Shown here: positions 5,390 to 11,987 of the stretch, piece after piece
Layout: every line of letters begins with the position of its first letter
Position numbering within the stretch: position 1 is the stretch's first letter
Assembly: GCA_900770205.1 (NCBI GenBank)
Contig: CAAGJV010000365.1
Span: 1-16,269, forward strand
Reading direction: 5' to 3'
DNA length: 16,269 nucleotides
DNA from: Desulfovibrionaceae bacterium
GTDB taxonomy: Bacteria > Desulfobacterota > Desulfovibrionia > Desulfovibrionales > Desulfovibrionaceae
Program-made: the position numbers and the translations under genes
The notes under the pieces: generated by a model
Seen by the model: the letters and a program-made list of their open reading frames with translations, nothing else
What the model was told of the DNA's origin: nothing
Database searches by the model: none

Positions 5390-7141
5390 ATGATGAAGCT
5401 TTCCCAAATCGTGGCCATGGGAGCCGTCCTTCTTTTAGGAACGCCCCTCGCTCAGGCCATGGAAAAACCTCAGGAATGGGAACTGGTAACGCCTTCCGGC
5501 GTTATCAAGCAGGCGCAGGTGGAACCGGCCAAACGTATCACCACGCTGGAAAACAAAACCATTGCTCTGCGCTGGAACGGTAAAAACAATGGCGATGTTG
5601 TTCTCGATCGACTCGCAGAACTGCTGCATAAGCGCTATCCTTCCGCAAAAGTGGTCAAAACCTATAAGGACGCCAGCCTGAACACCATTTCCGGGACGCC
5701 TGCCAACTCCGATCGTATCGCCAAGGCCGTAGCCTCGGTGAAGCCGGATCTGGTCATCGCGTCCCAGGGCGACTGAGGCAGCTGCACCTCATGGCTGGTA
5801 GTTGACCAGTGCAACGTTGAAAAACTCGGTATTCCTACGGTCACCATCATGACCCCGGATTTTGTCTCCCTTGCCCGCGGTACGCAGAAGAGCCAGGGGC
5901 TCCTCGATCTCTGCCTCGTTTCCGTGCCTCACCCCATCGGCATGATTTCCAAGGAAGAAGTTTATGCCAAAGTAGACAAAGCCTTCGACGACATCGTTAA
6001 GGCAGCCACAACATGGCAGGCTTCAAAGGAAAACGCTCCGAAACAGGCGGATCCCTACCCGGCAAAACGTATTAAATTCACTGGCACCTACGCCGATGTG
6101 AATAAGATGTTTGAAAAGCGCAAGTGGTCCCTTGGCCTGCCTATTGTTCCGCCTACCGCAGACAAGGTGGCGGATATGCTGAAGGCTACCAAGCGCGATC
6201 CGGCCGAAGTACTCTGGGTTGTTCCTCCGCGCAACGGTATGCTTACCGTTGAGCTTGTTGCCACACTCGGCGTTATGGCCGGTGCACGGCCCGAACATAT
6301 GCCTCTGCTGCTTGCCACGGCCGAAGCCATGGCTGATCCTGCAGCTGCATGGCGCGGAACATCTACGACAACTGCACCTACCGTACCGGTGCTCTTCATA
6401 AGCGGCCCTGTTGTAGAGCAGATGAAGCTGAACTGCAGCACCGGTACCAGCGGCCCGCTCAATGAAGCAACAAACGCCCTCGGATACTTCATCAATCTCG
6501 TTGGTGATGTGGTTGGCGGATCGGTAGCTCCGGCTCTTGATAAGAGCGCTCACGGCTCCAGTGCTGACTTTGTGGCTGAAATCTATGTGGAAAACGCCAA
6601 GGCCAACCCCTGGAAAACGACCTTTGCCCAGGAAGAAGGCGCCAAGGAAGGGGAAAGCGTGGTCTCTCTGTTCACATGCTACCCCGGCAACGGAAACATA
6701 GATCATAACAACCGTACAGGACAGGGGCTTCTGAATACGCTTGCTCTGGGTTCCCTGGCGACTCCGGCCGGCATCGGCAGCTGTTTTGCCGATTATGAAA
6801 AGCCGTATATTCCTGCAAACAGCATCGTTATGAACATGCTGGTTCTCTGCCCGGAACATGCCGCGACCATCGCCAAAGACTTCCCCACCATGGAAGGCGT
6901 TCAGAACTATCTCCAGAAGGCTGCCGTCATGCCTATGAAGTATTATGCTCCTGAACGCTGCGTGCCTCCGGCGGAAATGAATGCCACGCCGGATACCTTC
7001 CTTCCCCGCTTCACCAACCCGAAGTCGTTCAGAATCTTCGTCACCGGCGGGCCGGGCAAGCAGTCGTGGATATGGGCTCCCTTTACCCAGGTACTGCGCC
7101 CTGTCAGCAAGGTCATTCGTGAATTGCCTGTAAGCAAGTAA
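5390..7141 (+). CDS. Exported UGSC-family selenoprotein, UGA at 5774-5776 read as selenocysteine (583 aa)
   Basis: The frame from ATG 5390 (AGGAG at 5379-5383) to TAA 7141 is interrupted only by one TGA at 5774-5776. Reading continues in the same frame as GSCTSWLVVDQC, giving U129-G-S-C132, the redox motif of the UGSC (seleno)protein family. Residues 1-23 form a Sec-type signal peptide (hydrophobic core VAMGAVLLLG, probable cleavage after AQA), so the mature protein should act in the periplasm. The first domain (about 24-205) holds the UxxC motif and Cys141. The second (about 228-583) has LGLPIVPPTADKV, VVPPRNGMLTVELVATLGVM, CSTGTSGPLNEATNALGYF and TGGPGKQSWIWAP, with further cysteines at 349, 430, 465, 487 and 524. 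Its reaction is unknown; thiol or selenol redox chemistry is likely. Annotation pipelines would probably report two genes, 5390-5776 and one beginning near 5849. A nonsense pseudogene is the alternative, but the intact frame and motif argue against it. Confidence 0.87.
5795..5809 (+). promoter_or_regulatory. Candidate bacterial SECIS hairpin after the in-frame UGA
   Basis: CTGGT (5795-5799) pairs with ACCAG (5805-5809), closing the loop AGTTG. TGCA at 5783-5786 can further pair with TGCA at 5810-5813 across an asymmetric bulge. Bacterial SECIS elements sit in the coding region just after the UGA, with a short upper stem and a G in the first two loop positions. Here G5801 is the second loop base, with 24 nt between it and the UGA, inside the usual 16-37 nt. 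It would bind SelB carrying Sec-tRNA. Confidence 0.65.
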
Positions 7142-7151
7142 TCTCTAGGAG

Positions 7152-7177
7152 AGCGGGGTTCTGAAGAGAATCCCGCT
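7152..7177 (+). terminator. Terminator-like hairpin after the selenoprotein gene
   Basis: AGCGGGGTTCT (7152-7162) pairs over 11 positions (one G-U) with AGAATCCCGCT (7167-7177) around the tetraloop GAAG, 10 nt after the stop codon. The following U tract is short (ATTTC), so termination may be partial. The stem is too strong to be chance. Confidence 0.7.
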
Positions 7178-7205
7178 ATTTCAAAGGTGAGTCAGGAAAT
7201 ACGCC

Positions 7206-7219
7206 TGCCATACATGGCA
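7206..7219 (+). promoter_or_regulatory. Short palindrome TGCCAT-AC-ATGGCA
   Basis: Perfect 6-bp arms with a 2-bp spacer lie in the 225-nt intergenic region between the selenoprotein and the helix-hairpin-helix gene. A protein-binding site is possible. No matching copy was noticed elsewhere in the window. Confidence 0.2.
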
Positions 7220-7234
7220 CTGACGATGACGAAA

Positions 7235-7315
7235 ACTTTGTAAAAAAAATCGACACGATTCTTTACAAAATACTCTTCACCGTTATGCCTTTTTTACAGA
7301 AAAATTTCGTATAGT
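7235..7315 (+). promoter_or_regulatory. Promoter region of the helix-hairpin-helix gene with GTAAA/TTTAC half-sites
   Basis: TTTGTAAA (7237-7244) and TTTACAAA (7262-7269) form an inverted repeat with a 17-bp spacer. The second arm lies within CTTTACAA (7261-7268), the same octamer as upstream of the response regulator and the selenoprotein. CTTCAC (7275-7280) and TTTACA (7293-7298) follow. A -10-like TATAGT is at 7310-7315, about 50 nt before ATG 7367, without a good -35, as expected for an activated promoter. Regulation by the neighbouring two-component system is inferred. Confidence 0.45.
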
Positions 7316-7366
7316 ACCCAAAGAAGCTTTCCATGCTTCCACACAGCACATTAAGGAGTCTCTGCT

Positions 7367-7657
7367 ATGAAGATACGTTTTCTTATGCTCGCTCTGGCGG
7401 CCATGCTTTCCGCTGCGCCTATGGCTTATGCAAAATCCGACAATCCCTTTGAGCTGAACAATGCCGGCACAGAAGAACTCATGAGCCGCTGCTTTTTCTC
7501 TCAGGAAGATGCAGAGCGCATTCTTGAACTGAGGGATTCTATGGGAGGATTCCAAAGCTGGGATGACTTGAAGGAGCTGAACCTTACAGCTGCTCAGCTC
7601 AGCATCCTTGCTTCTGAAGCTACCATTTCCGGTATCTCTACAGACTGCAACTGCTGA
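7367..7657 (+). CDS. Small exported ComEA-like helix-hairpin-helix protein (96 aa)
   Basis: A Sec signal peptide (residues 1-22, ending AYA) precedes one ComEA-type helix-hairpin-helix module: LNNAGTEELMSRCFFSQEDA, then ERILELRDSMGGFQSWDDL and KELNLTAAQLSIL. In canonical ComEA modules each half ends in a Gly-rich hairpin (GIG). Here both hairpins are replaced (CFFSQ, LNLTA), so DNA binding may be weak or lost. The tail DCNC carries two cysteines that could form a disulfide. AAGGAG at 7353-7358 fixes the start. ComEA proteins bind incoming DNA in the periplasm during transformation, but short stand-alone homologues are common in Proteobacteria and their role is often unclear. No other competence gene is in the window. 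A strong terminator follows 21 nt after the stop. Confidence 0.8.
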   Translation: MKIRFLMLALAAMLSAAPMAYAKSDNPFELNNAGTEELMSRCFFSQEDAERILELRDSMGGFQSWDDLKELNLTAAQLSILASEATISGISTDCNC

Positions 7658-7678
7658 ATTTGCTATCCTCCTGTGGCG

Positions 7679-7727
7679 CCCCATGGGAACGCCCCACCTC
7701 CTGCTGCGTTTCCATGGGGATTTTTAT
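7679..7727 (+). terminator. Strong intrinsic terminator at the convergent gene junction
   Basis: CCCCATGGGAACGC (7679-7692) pairs over 14 positions (one G-U) with GCGTTTCCATGGGG (7706-7719), followed by ATTTTTAT. It ends the helix-hairpin-helix transcript. It lies just beyond the stop of the convergent exonuclease gene; that strand has no U-run after the stem, so it is mainly a plus-strand terminator. Confidence 0.88.
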
Positions 7728-8383
7728 ATGGAGGATATTTTTTTCTCTGCACACTGATTAACCATGTGAAAATACAATTCTCTCCCTACCCACGCATCGG
7801 TAGCGGCATACTTTATCTGCTGAGGCGACAGCTCTCGGTTTTCCCAATTGGAACACTGGGCGCTTTTACTGATGCGAAAGCCCAGAAGATTCGCGGCAAG
7901 TGTGCGCAAGCCCTGAGCCTGAATCCCTCTGGCACGCGCCATGGCGGCAAGGTCTGCCACACCTCCGGGAACAAACGGATAGAGGCGGGAAAGAGCCTTC
8001 ATATCGTCATGGATGGCAACTCCGGCCTTTAATATATGAGGAGAGGAAAGCAGCTCGGCAAGTCTTTTCTCAAATGGAATATGCGTCAGCTGAATAAGGT
8101 AGACGGCATGGGCTGCGGCAAGCTGAATAAGAGCCGGAAAACATGCCTTTCCTTTGGTAAAGGTAGGCCTGGTTTCCGTATCAAAGCCAAGCACGCTCTC
8201 TTTCTGCAGGCAATCAAGCGCCATGCCTAAAGAATACTCATCCTGGACAAGAATGATCTCTCCCTCCCAGGATCTCAGAGGAAGCAGATTAATTTCTTCT
8301 TTATTCAAGGAAGGATGCAGAAACACCAGAGGCGCTTTTCTTTTTTGAGAAGTCCCCTCTGGCGATGCACTATAAGAAGACAT
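7724..8383 (-). CDS. DEDDy 3'-5' exonuclease, RNase D / WRN-like domain (219 aa)
   Basis: This is a single 3'-5' exonuclease domain of the DEDDy class, which removes nucleotides from RNA or DNA 3' ends with two metal ions. Motif I is GFDTETRP with Asp68 and Glu70. Motif II is GVAIHDDMKAL with Asp127 as the likely ligand. Motif III is YAATDAWVGRELY with Tyr192 and Asp196. All catalytic residues are present. Unlike full RNase D there is no C-terminal HRDC domain, so it is a stand-alone nuclease, and the substrate cannot be told from sequence. The first 40 residues are a poorly conserved extension. ATG 8383 has only a weak AAAGG upstream. The gene follows mnmE by 60 nt on the same strand and probably ends the ccm-TPR-mnmE transcript. 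Confidence 0.88.
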   Translation of the reverse strand: MSSYSASPEGTSQKRKAPLVFLHPSLNKEEINLLPLRSWEGEIILVQDEYSLGMALDCLQKESVLGFDTETRPTFTKGKACFPALIQLAAAHAVYLIQLTHIPFEKRLAELLSSPHILKAGVAIHDDMKALSRLYPFVPGGVADLAAMARARGIQAQGLRTLAANLLGFRISKSAQCSNWENRELSPQQIKYAATDAWVGRELYFHMVNQCAEKKISSI

Positions 8384-8443
8384 AAATATAACCTTTATCG
8401 TATTTTAATGGTCTGGGATGCGTTCACCTTCCTGCGGGCAGAA

Positions 8444-9865
8444 TCATTTGCCTATGCAGAAAGAAGAAAAAATGGCATTCAAAGTTTCTTCTGTTGTGTT
8501 CAATCCCGTAATATCGGCAAGGCAGGCGCATGCCGCATCAAGATGGATACCGCAAAGATCCGGCGGAACAAAATCTTCTATCGCATCCTTCAGCGCCTGA
8601 AGAGCCTCCAATGCCTTGCGCAGCTGCGAAGCCTGGCGGATATTGGGCGCTATTTCCCCTTCTTCCGGAATGCCATTTTCCTGAAGGCAGCATGTGCGAA
8701 CGGCAGCGGCAAGCTCTTCGATTCCCCATCCTTCGGAAGCAGAAACAGAAATCAGAGGAACCCCATAAAAATCCTTTAATGATTCGGGAAGAGGATAGAT
8801 ATCAGATTTGTTCCATACGGCAATGCAGCGTTCCTTGCCAAGTTCTTCCGCCAGCTTTCTCTCTGTTTGGAACAGCTCGAGCGAATGGGGCGAAACGCCC
8901 GCGCAGCGCGCCCCGTCAAGAACAAGAAGGATGCACCTGGCATTTCCAGCAAGTTCCTGTCCCCTTCGTATGCCTTCAAGCTCAATGGCATCCTGGCTCT
9001 CTTCCCGCAATCCGGCAGTATCAACAAGCCGCACCGGCAGTCCGGAGAGCATAGTCTGTTCCTCCAGGTAATCACGGGTCGTTCCAGGCTGTTCGGTTAC
9101 AATAGCCCGTTTCCGACCAAGAAAAGCATTCATGATGCTCGATTTTCCCGCATTCACTTCTCCGGCAAGAACAACAAGAGCGCCTTCGCTCCAGCAGCGG
9201 GCACGTTCATACCCGGCAAGAAGGACACGGATACCGGAAGCGACCTCTTCCGTGATGCCGGTAAACTCATGGGCAGGAAGACATTCAGCCTCTTCATCAG
9301 GAAAATCCACGGCAAGGCATATCCTCTGCCGGAGATATTCCAGCCTGTCCCGAAGCTCTTCCACTCTTCGTCCAAGAAGTCCTTCCAGCTTTGCAGAAGC
9401 CAGATACACACCTTCCCGTGAAGGGGCGGTAATAAGCTCCGCCACCGCTTCGGCTTGCGAAAGCTCCATCCTCCCGTTCAGAAAGGCACGGCGGGAAAAT
9501 TCACCTCTTTCCGCCATGCGTGCCCCGCGCGAAAGAACAGATTCAAGCAATGCCGAAAGCACCGCCGGCCCTCCGTGCCCCTGAATTTCTGCGCAGTCCT
9601 CCCCTGTAAAGGAATGCGGCCCTTTAAACAGAACCGCCAGCGCATCATCAGCCACACGCCCTTCGGAATCAAGCACACTGCCATGATGCAGCATTCGCGG
9701 GATAAAATCCTTAAATGATGAAGAATCCGGCCTGAACATGGAAAGAAGAATTTCATGGGCCTTGGGGCCGGATATGCGAATGATTCCCACACCGCCGGCA
9801 CCGGGAGCCGTCGCTATGGCCGCTATGGTATCTGCATCTGGCATGGAAATTCCATAGCCGTTCAT
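8444..9865 (-). CDS. mnmE: tRNA uridine-5-carboxymethylaminomethyl modification GTPase MnmE (TrmE), 473 aa
   Basis: MnmE works with MnmG to modify the wobble uridine at C5 in certain tRNAs, using a folate-derived one-carbon unit, GTP and FAD. The N-terminal tetrahydrofolate-binding domain begins TIAAIATAPGAGGVGIIRISG. The G domain sits inside a helical domain: P-loop GEVNAGKSS (235-243), TEQPGTTRDYLEE (258-269), DTAGL (282-286) and NKSD (352-355). The protein ends in the diagnostic CIGK motif (470-473). Length is normal for the family. Its ATG overlaps the stop of the upstream TPR gene in an ATGA, with GGAG about 11 nt before, so translation is probably coupled. Being last but one in a cytochrome maturation operon is unusual and may tie tRNA decoding to respiratory capacity, though simple read-through is enough to explain it. 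Confidence 0.96.
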   Translation of the reverse strand: MNGYGISMPDADTIAAIATAPGAGGVGIIRISGPKAHEILLSMFRPDSSSFKDFIPRMLHHGSVLDSEGRVADDALAVLFKGPHSFTGEDCAEIQGHGGPAVLSALLESVLSRGARMAERGEFSRRAFLNGRMELSQAEAVAELITAPSREGVYLASAKLEGLLGRRVEELRDRLEYLRQRICLAVDFPDEEAECLPAHEFTGITEEVASGIRVLLAGYERARCWSEGALVVLAGEVNAGKSSIMNAFLGRKRAIVTEQPGTTRDYLEEQTMLSGLPVRLVDTAGLREESQDAIELEGIRRGQELAGNARCILLVLDGARCAGVSPHSLELFQTERKLAEELGKERCIAVWNKSDIYPLPESLKDFYGVPLISVSASEGWGIEELAAAVRTCCLQENGIPEEGEIAPNIRQASQLRKALEALQALKDAIEDFVPPDLCGIHLDAACACLADITGLNTTEETLNAIFSSFCIGK

Positions 9866-10455
9866 TTGCCGATCTCCGCTTTTATCATCGATGCCAGCGC
9901 CGGATCTTCGCAGATAGAGGCAGCCTTTTCATAATTTTCACGGGCCTTCTCTTCCTGTTTCAGATGATATCGGTAAATAACAGCGAGGCTGTACCTGGAT
10001 GAAGAATCATCCTTCAGGGCAATGGAACGTTCCAGCTGTTCTGCCGCTTCACTCCATTTTCCCTCGCGGGAAAGGAGAACGCCCATCATATAGGGGGGAC
10101 GATGATCCGAAGGCGCCGCCACTATGGCTCGCTGAGCCATATCCTTTGCCCCGGCCATATCTCCCTGTTCGGAAAATATGCTGGTAAGCCGCAGAAGCAC
10201 CTCTACATCATGGGGGTTATCCCTCATCTGCTGCATAAGCGTCATAATGGCCTGCCCCTGAGGCAGTTCAGGTTCACCCTTGGAAGCCACGGAAGAAGAT
10301 TCCTTTTCCACCACAGATTCCTTCTCTGAAAGTTCCCATGATGTCTGCCGAACAAGGGGATGATCTTCCATGCGCCAGAGCAAAGACGAGGCAAACATAG
10401 CCGCCACACCGAGAGAAAGCAAAGCAAGAACAATGCGTCGAGAAGCATTAGTCAT
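9862..10455 (-). CDS. Membrane-anchored TPR protein of the cytochrome c maturation operon (CcmI/NrfG-like), 197 aa
   Basis: An N-terminal signal anchor (about residues 8-27, VLALLSLGVAAMFASSLLW) is followed by a charged, Ser/Glu-rich linker and then about three tetratricopeptide repeats from residue 72 on (NPHDVEVLLRLTSIFSEQGD, SDHRPPYMMGVLLSREGKW, SSSRYSLAVIYRYHLKQ). In System I the TPR part of CcmI or NrfG holds apocytochrome c at the periplasmic face for heme attachment, and this protein likely does the same. ATG 10455 was chosen because GGGAG lies 8 nt upstream; an upstream alternative at 10530 would run through ccmD in another frame. It overlaps the ccmD stop by 8 nt and its own stop overlaps mnmE as ATGA. 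No CcmH-type CxxC motif is present. Confidence 0.8.
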   Translation of the reverse strand: MTNASRRIVLALLSLGVAAMFASSLLWRMEDHPLVRQTSWELSEKESVVEKESSSVASKGEPELPQGQAIMTLMQQMRDNPHDVEVLLRLTSIFSEQGDMAGAKDMAQRAIVAAPSDHRPPYMMGVLLSREGKWSEAAEQLERSIALKDDSSSRYSLAVIYRYHLKQEEKARENYEKAASICEDPALASMIKAEIGK

Positions 10456-10582
10456 GGTCGTTCTCCCATTGGGCAAGACGGCGTTCAAGTTTTTTCTGCG
10501 AGGATGAGAGAAAAGCCATATAAAGTCCAAGCCCTATCCAGAGCGCGGCATTTGCCGCCATAAGCCAATGAAGTGCTGTCAT
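10448..10582 (-). CDS. ccmD: Heme exporter small membrane protein CcmD (44 aa)
   Basis: This short frame between ccmC and the TPR gene encodes one N-terminal membrane helix (ANAALWIGLGLYMAFL) followed by a basic-acidic tail (QKKLERRLAQWE), the standard CcmD pattern. CcmD is needed to release holo-CcmE from the CcmABC complex in System I. ATG 10582 is preceded by GGGAG about 9 nt upstream. The gap to ccmC is 32 nt, and its stop (10448-10450) lies inside the next gene. It is below common ORF length limits and easily missed. Identification rests on length, topology and position, because CcmD sequences are poorly conserved. Confidence 0.85.
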   Translation of the reverse strand: MTALHWLMAANAALWIGLGLYMAFLSSSQKKLERRLAQWENDHD

Positions 10583-10614
10583 GATATCTCTCCCTGCTTC
10601 GGCACGGTATACAT

Positions 10615-11307
10615 TTAATCGTTTTCAGATTCTGCCATCATGCGGTCAAACATCATGGCATCAAGCTTGCGGCCAAGGAGCAGCTGCCTGTATCTTACAA
10701 GAATCATAGCAATCCACACCAGGCCAAAACTCACGAGGCACGCCACCACTGCCGCAGCCATTTCCGGCTCCAGGCCTCCCCCCTTCGAAGCAAAAACAGA
10801 AGGATGAATGGAACGCCACAGCCTTGCTGAAAGAAAAACCAGAGGAACATCGAGGAATCCGGCAATAGTGACCACGGAACAGAGGGATGCTTTCCTGCTT
10901 TCCGGCATGGGCATGGAACGAAGCGCCATGCATCCGGCATAGATGAACCATAATATGAGTGCTGTGGTCAGCCTTGGATCCCATGTCCACCATACGCCCC
11001 AGGAATGTCTCCCCCAGATGGAACCGGTAATGAGCGTCAGTGTGCAGCAGAGCATTCCCATTTCCGCAGATGCGGCAGAAAAAAGATCGTACTTCGGAAG
11101 ACGTTTTTTCAGGTACAGAAGGCTTGCAATACAGGCCATGGCAAAACTGACAAGCCCCCACCATGCCAGCGGGAGATGAATATAAAATATCTTCTGTGCC
11201 AGCCCCATCACCTGTTCCTGCGGAGCATAGATATAAACCATCCATTGGCTGCCGGCGAGTGCAAGAGAGCCTGCAAGAGCGAGAAGAGCTGTACGGGAAA
11301 AACGCAT
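10615..11307 (-). CDS. ccmC: Heme exporter / handling protein CcmC (230 aa)
   Basis: CcmC is a six-helix inner-membrane protein that presents periplasmic heme to CcmE. The tryptophan-rich heme-handling motif HSWGVWWTWDPRLT is at residues 101-114, and the flanking heme-ligand histidines are His44 (FYIHLPLAWW) and His168 (SIHPSVF). These mark the CcmC/CcmF/CcsA superfamily, and the size fits CcmC. The start ATG shares its A with the TAA of ccmB (TAATG), and GGAG lies 8 nt upstream, so translation is coupled. No truncation or odd residue was seen. Confidence 0.95.
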   Translation of the reverse strand: MRFSRTALLALAGSLALAGSQWMVYIYAPQEQVMGLAQKIFYIHLPLAWWGLVSFAMACIASLLYLKKRLPKYDLFSAASAEMGMLCCTLTLITGSIWGRHSWGVWWTWDPRLTTALILWFIYAGCMALRSMPMPESRKASLCSVVTIAGFLDVPLVFLSARLWRSIHPSVFASKGGGLEPEMAAAVVACLVSFGLVWIAMILVRYRQLLLGRKLDAMMFDRMMAESEND

Positions 11308-11987
11308 TAATCATCTCCGCTATAGACAAAGGGGAAAAGAAGAAGCCCGGCGGCAAGAAACAGTCCGTCGAACGCAGCACCAAGTGCCAGCCAGCGCAGC
11401 ATATCATCCGTAACAGGGTCGGGATCGATCCCCAAGGATACAATCCTCACCCCGGAAAGAAGCAGGGGAATCATAAGGGGAAACAGAACGATGGACAGTA
11501 AAGACTCCCGCCCTCCCCTGCCTACGGAAAGAGCGCCGAGCAGAGATCCGGATGCAGCCATGCCGATATCTCCCAGAACGATGCCAAGCAGCGCTTCACG
11601 CCAGAAATCCCCGAGATTCTGACCGAGAAAGACGAAAACTGCCGGAATGAATATGGCCTGGGCTGCCGCCAGAAGAACCAAGCCTGCCAGGGCCTTTCCA
11701 AGCCAGATGCTTTGGATGGGCGAGGGAAGAAGAACAAGGCCGAACCTTGCATGCGCCTCTTCTTCCACGGCATAGAGCATATTGAAAATAAGCACCTGAC
11801 AAAAAGCGGAAGCAAGCCAGAACATGGCAGAAGCTGCCTGCGGGCTCAGCCTGTCTCCTGCATTCAACGACAGGCTGAACAGAAAAATCAGCAGCAGTCC
11901 CAGAAGAAGAGCCTGCATGAGCCCCGCACCTCTGGCAAGGGTAAGCTTCAGATCTTTACGGCATAGGGCAAAGGCACATTTCAGCAT
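11307..11987 (-). CDS. ccmB: Heme ABC transporter permease CcmB (226 aa)
   Basis: CcmB is the integral membrane partner of the CcmA ATPase; together with CcmC and CcmD they form the complex that frees heme-loaded CcmE. The sequence has six hydrophobic helices and family-typical stretches: RKDLKLTLARGAGLMQALL at the N-terminus, EEEAHARFGLVLLPSPIQSIWLGKAL in the cytoplasmic loop region, and LFPLMIPLLLSGVRI later. ATG 11987 is preceded by AGGAG at 8 nt and lies inside the end of ccmA (7-nt overlap). Length matches the family (about 220 aa). Confidence 0.93.
   Translation of the reverse strand: MLKCAFALCRKDLKLTLARGAGLMQALLLGLLLIFLFSLSLNAGDRLSPQAASAMFWLASAFCQVLIFNMLYAVEEEAHARFGLVLLPSPIQSIWLGKALAGLVLLAAAQAIFIPAVFVFLGQNLGDFWREALLGIVLGDIGMAASGSLLGALSVGRGGRESLLSIVLFPLMIPLLLSGVRIVSLGIDPDPVTDDMLRWLALGAAFDGLFLAAGLLLFPFVYSGDD

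Noticed and set aside
5774..5776. Interpretation of the TGA as a nonsense mutation making a pseudogene
   Set aside because: The downstream frame is intact for 454 residues with conserved motifs, the stop sits at the exact UGSC position, and a SECIS-like hairpin follows. Decay would be expected to leave more lesions.
5849..7141. Separate gene starting at ATG 5849
   Set aside because: It has no ribosome-binding site, starts in the middle of the UGSC domain, and is in frame with the upstream part.
7649..7657. Possible second selenocysteine: the TGA of the helix-hairpin-helix gene after DCNC
   Set aside because: The frame after it is short and runs straight into the strong terminator at 7679-7727, with no SECIS-like hairpin near the TGA. 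It is the normal stop.
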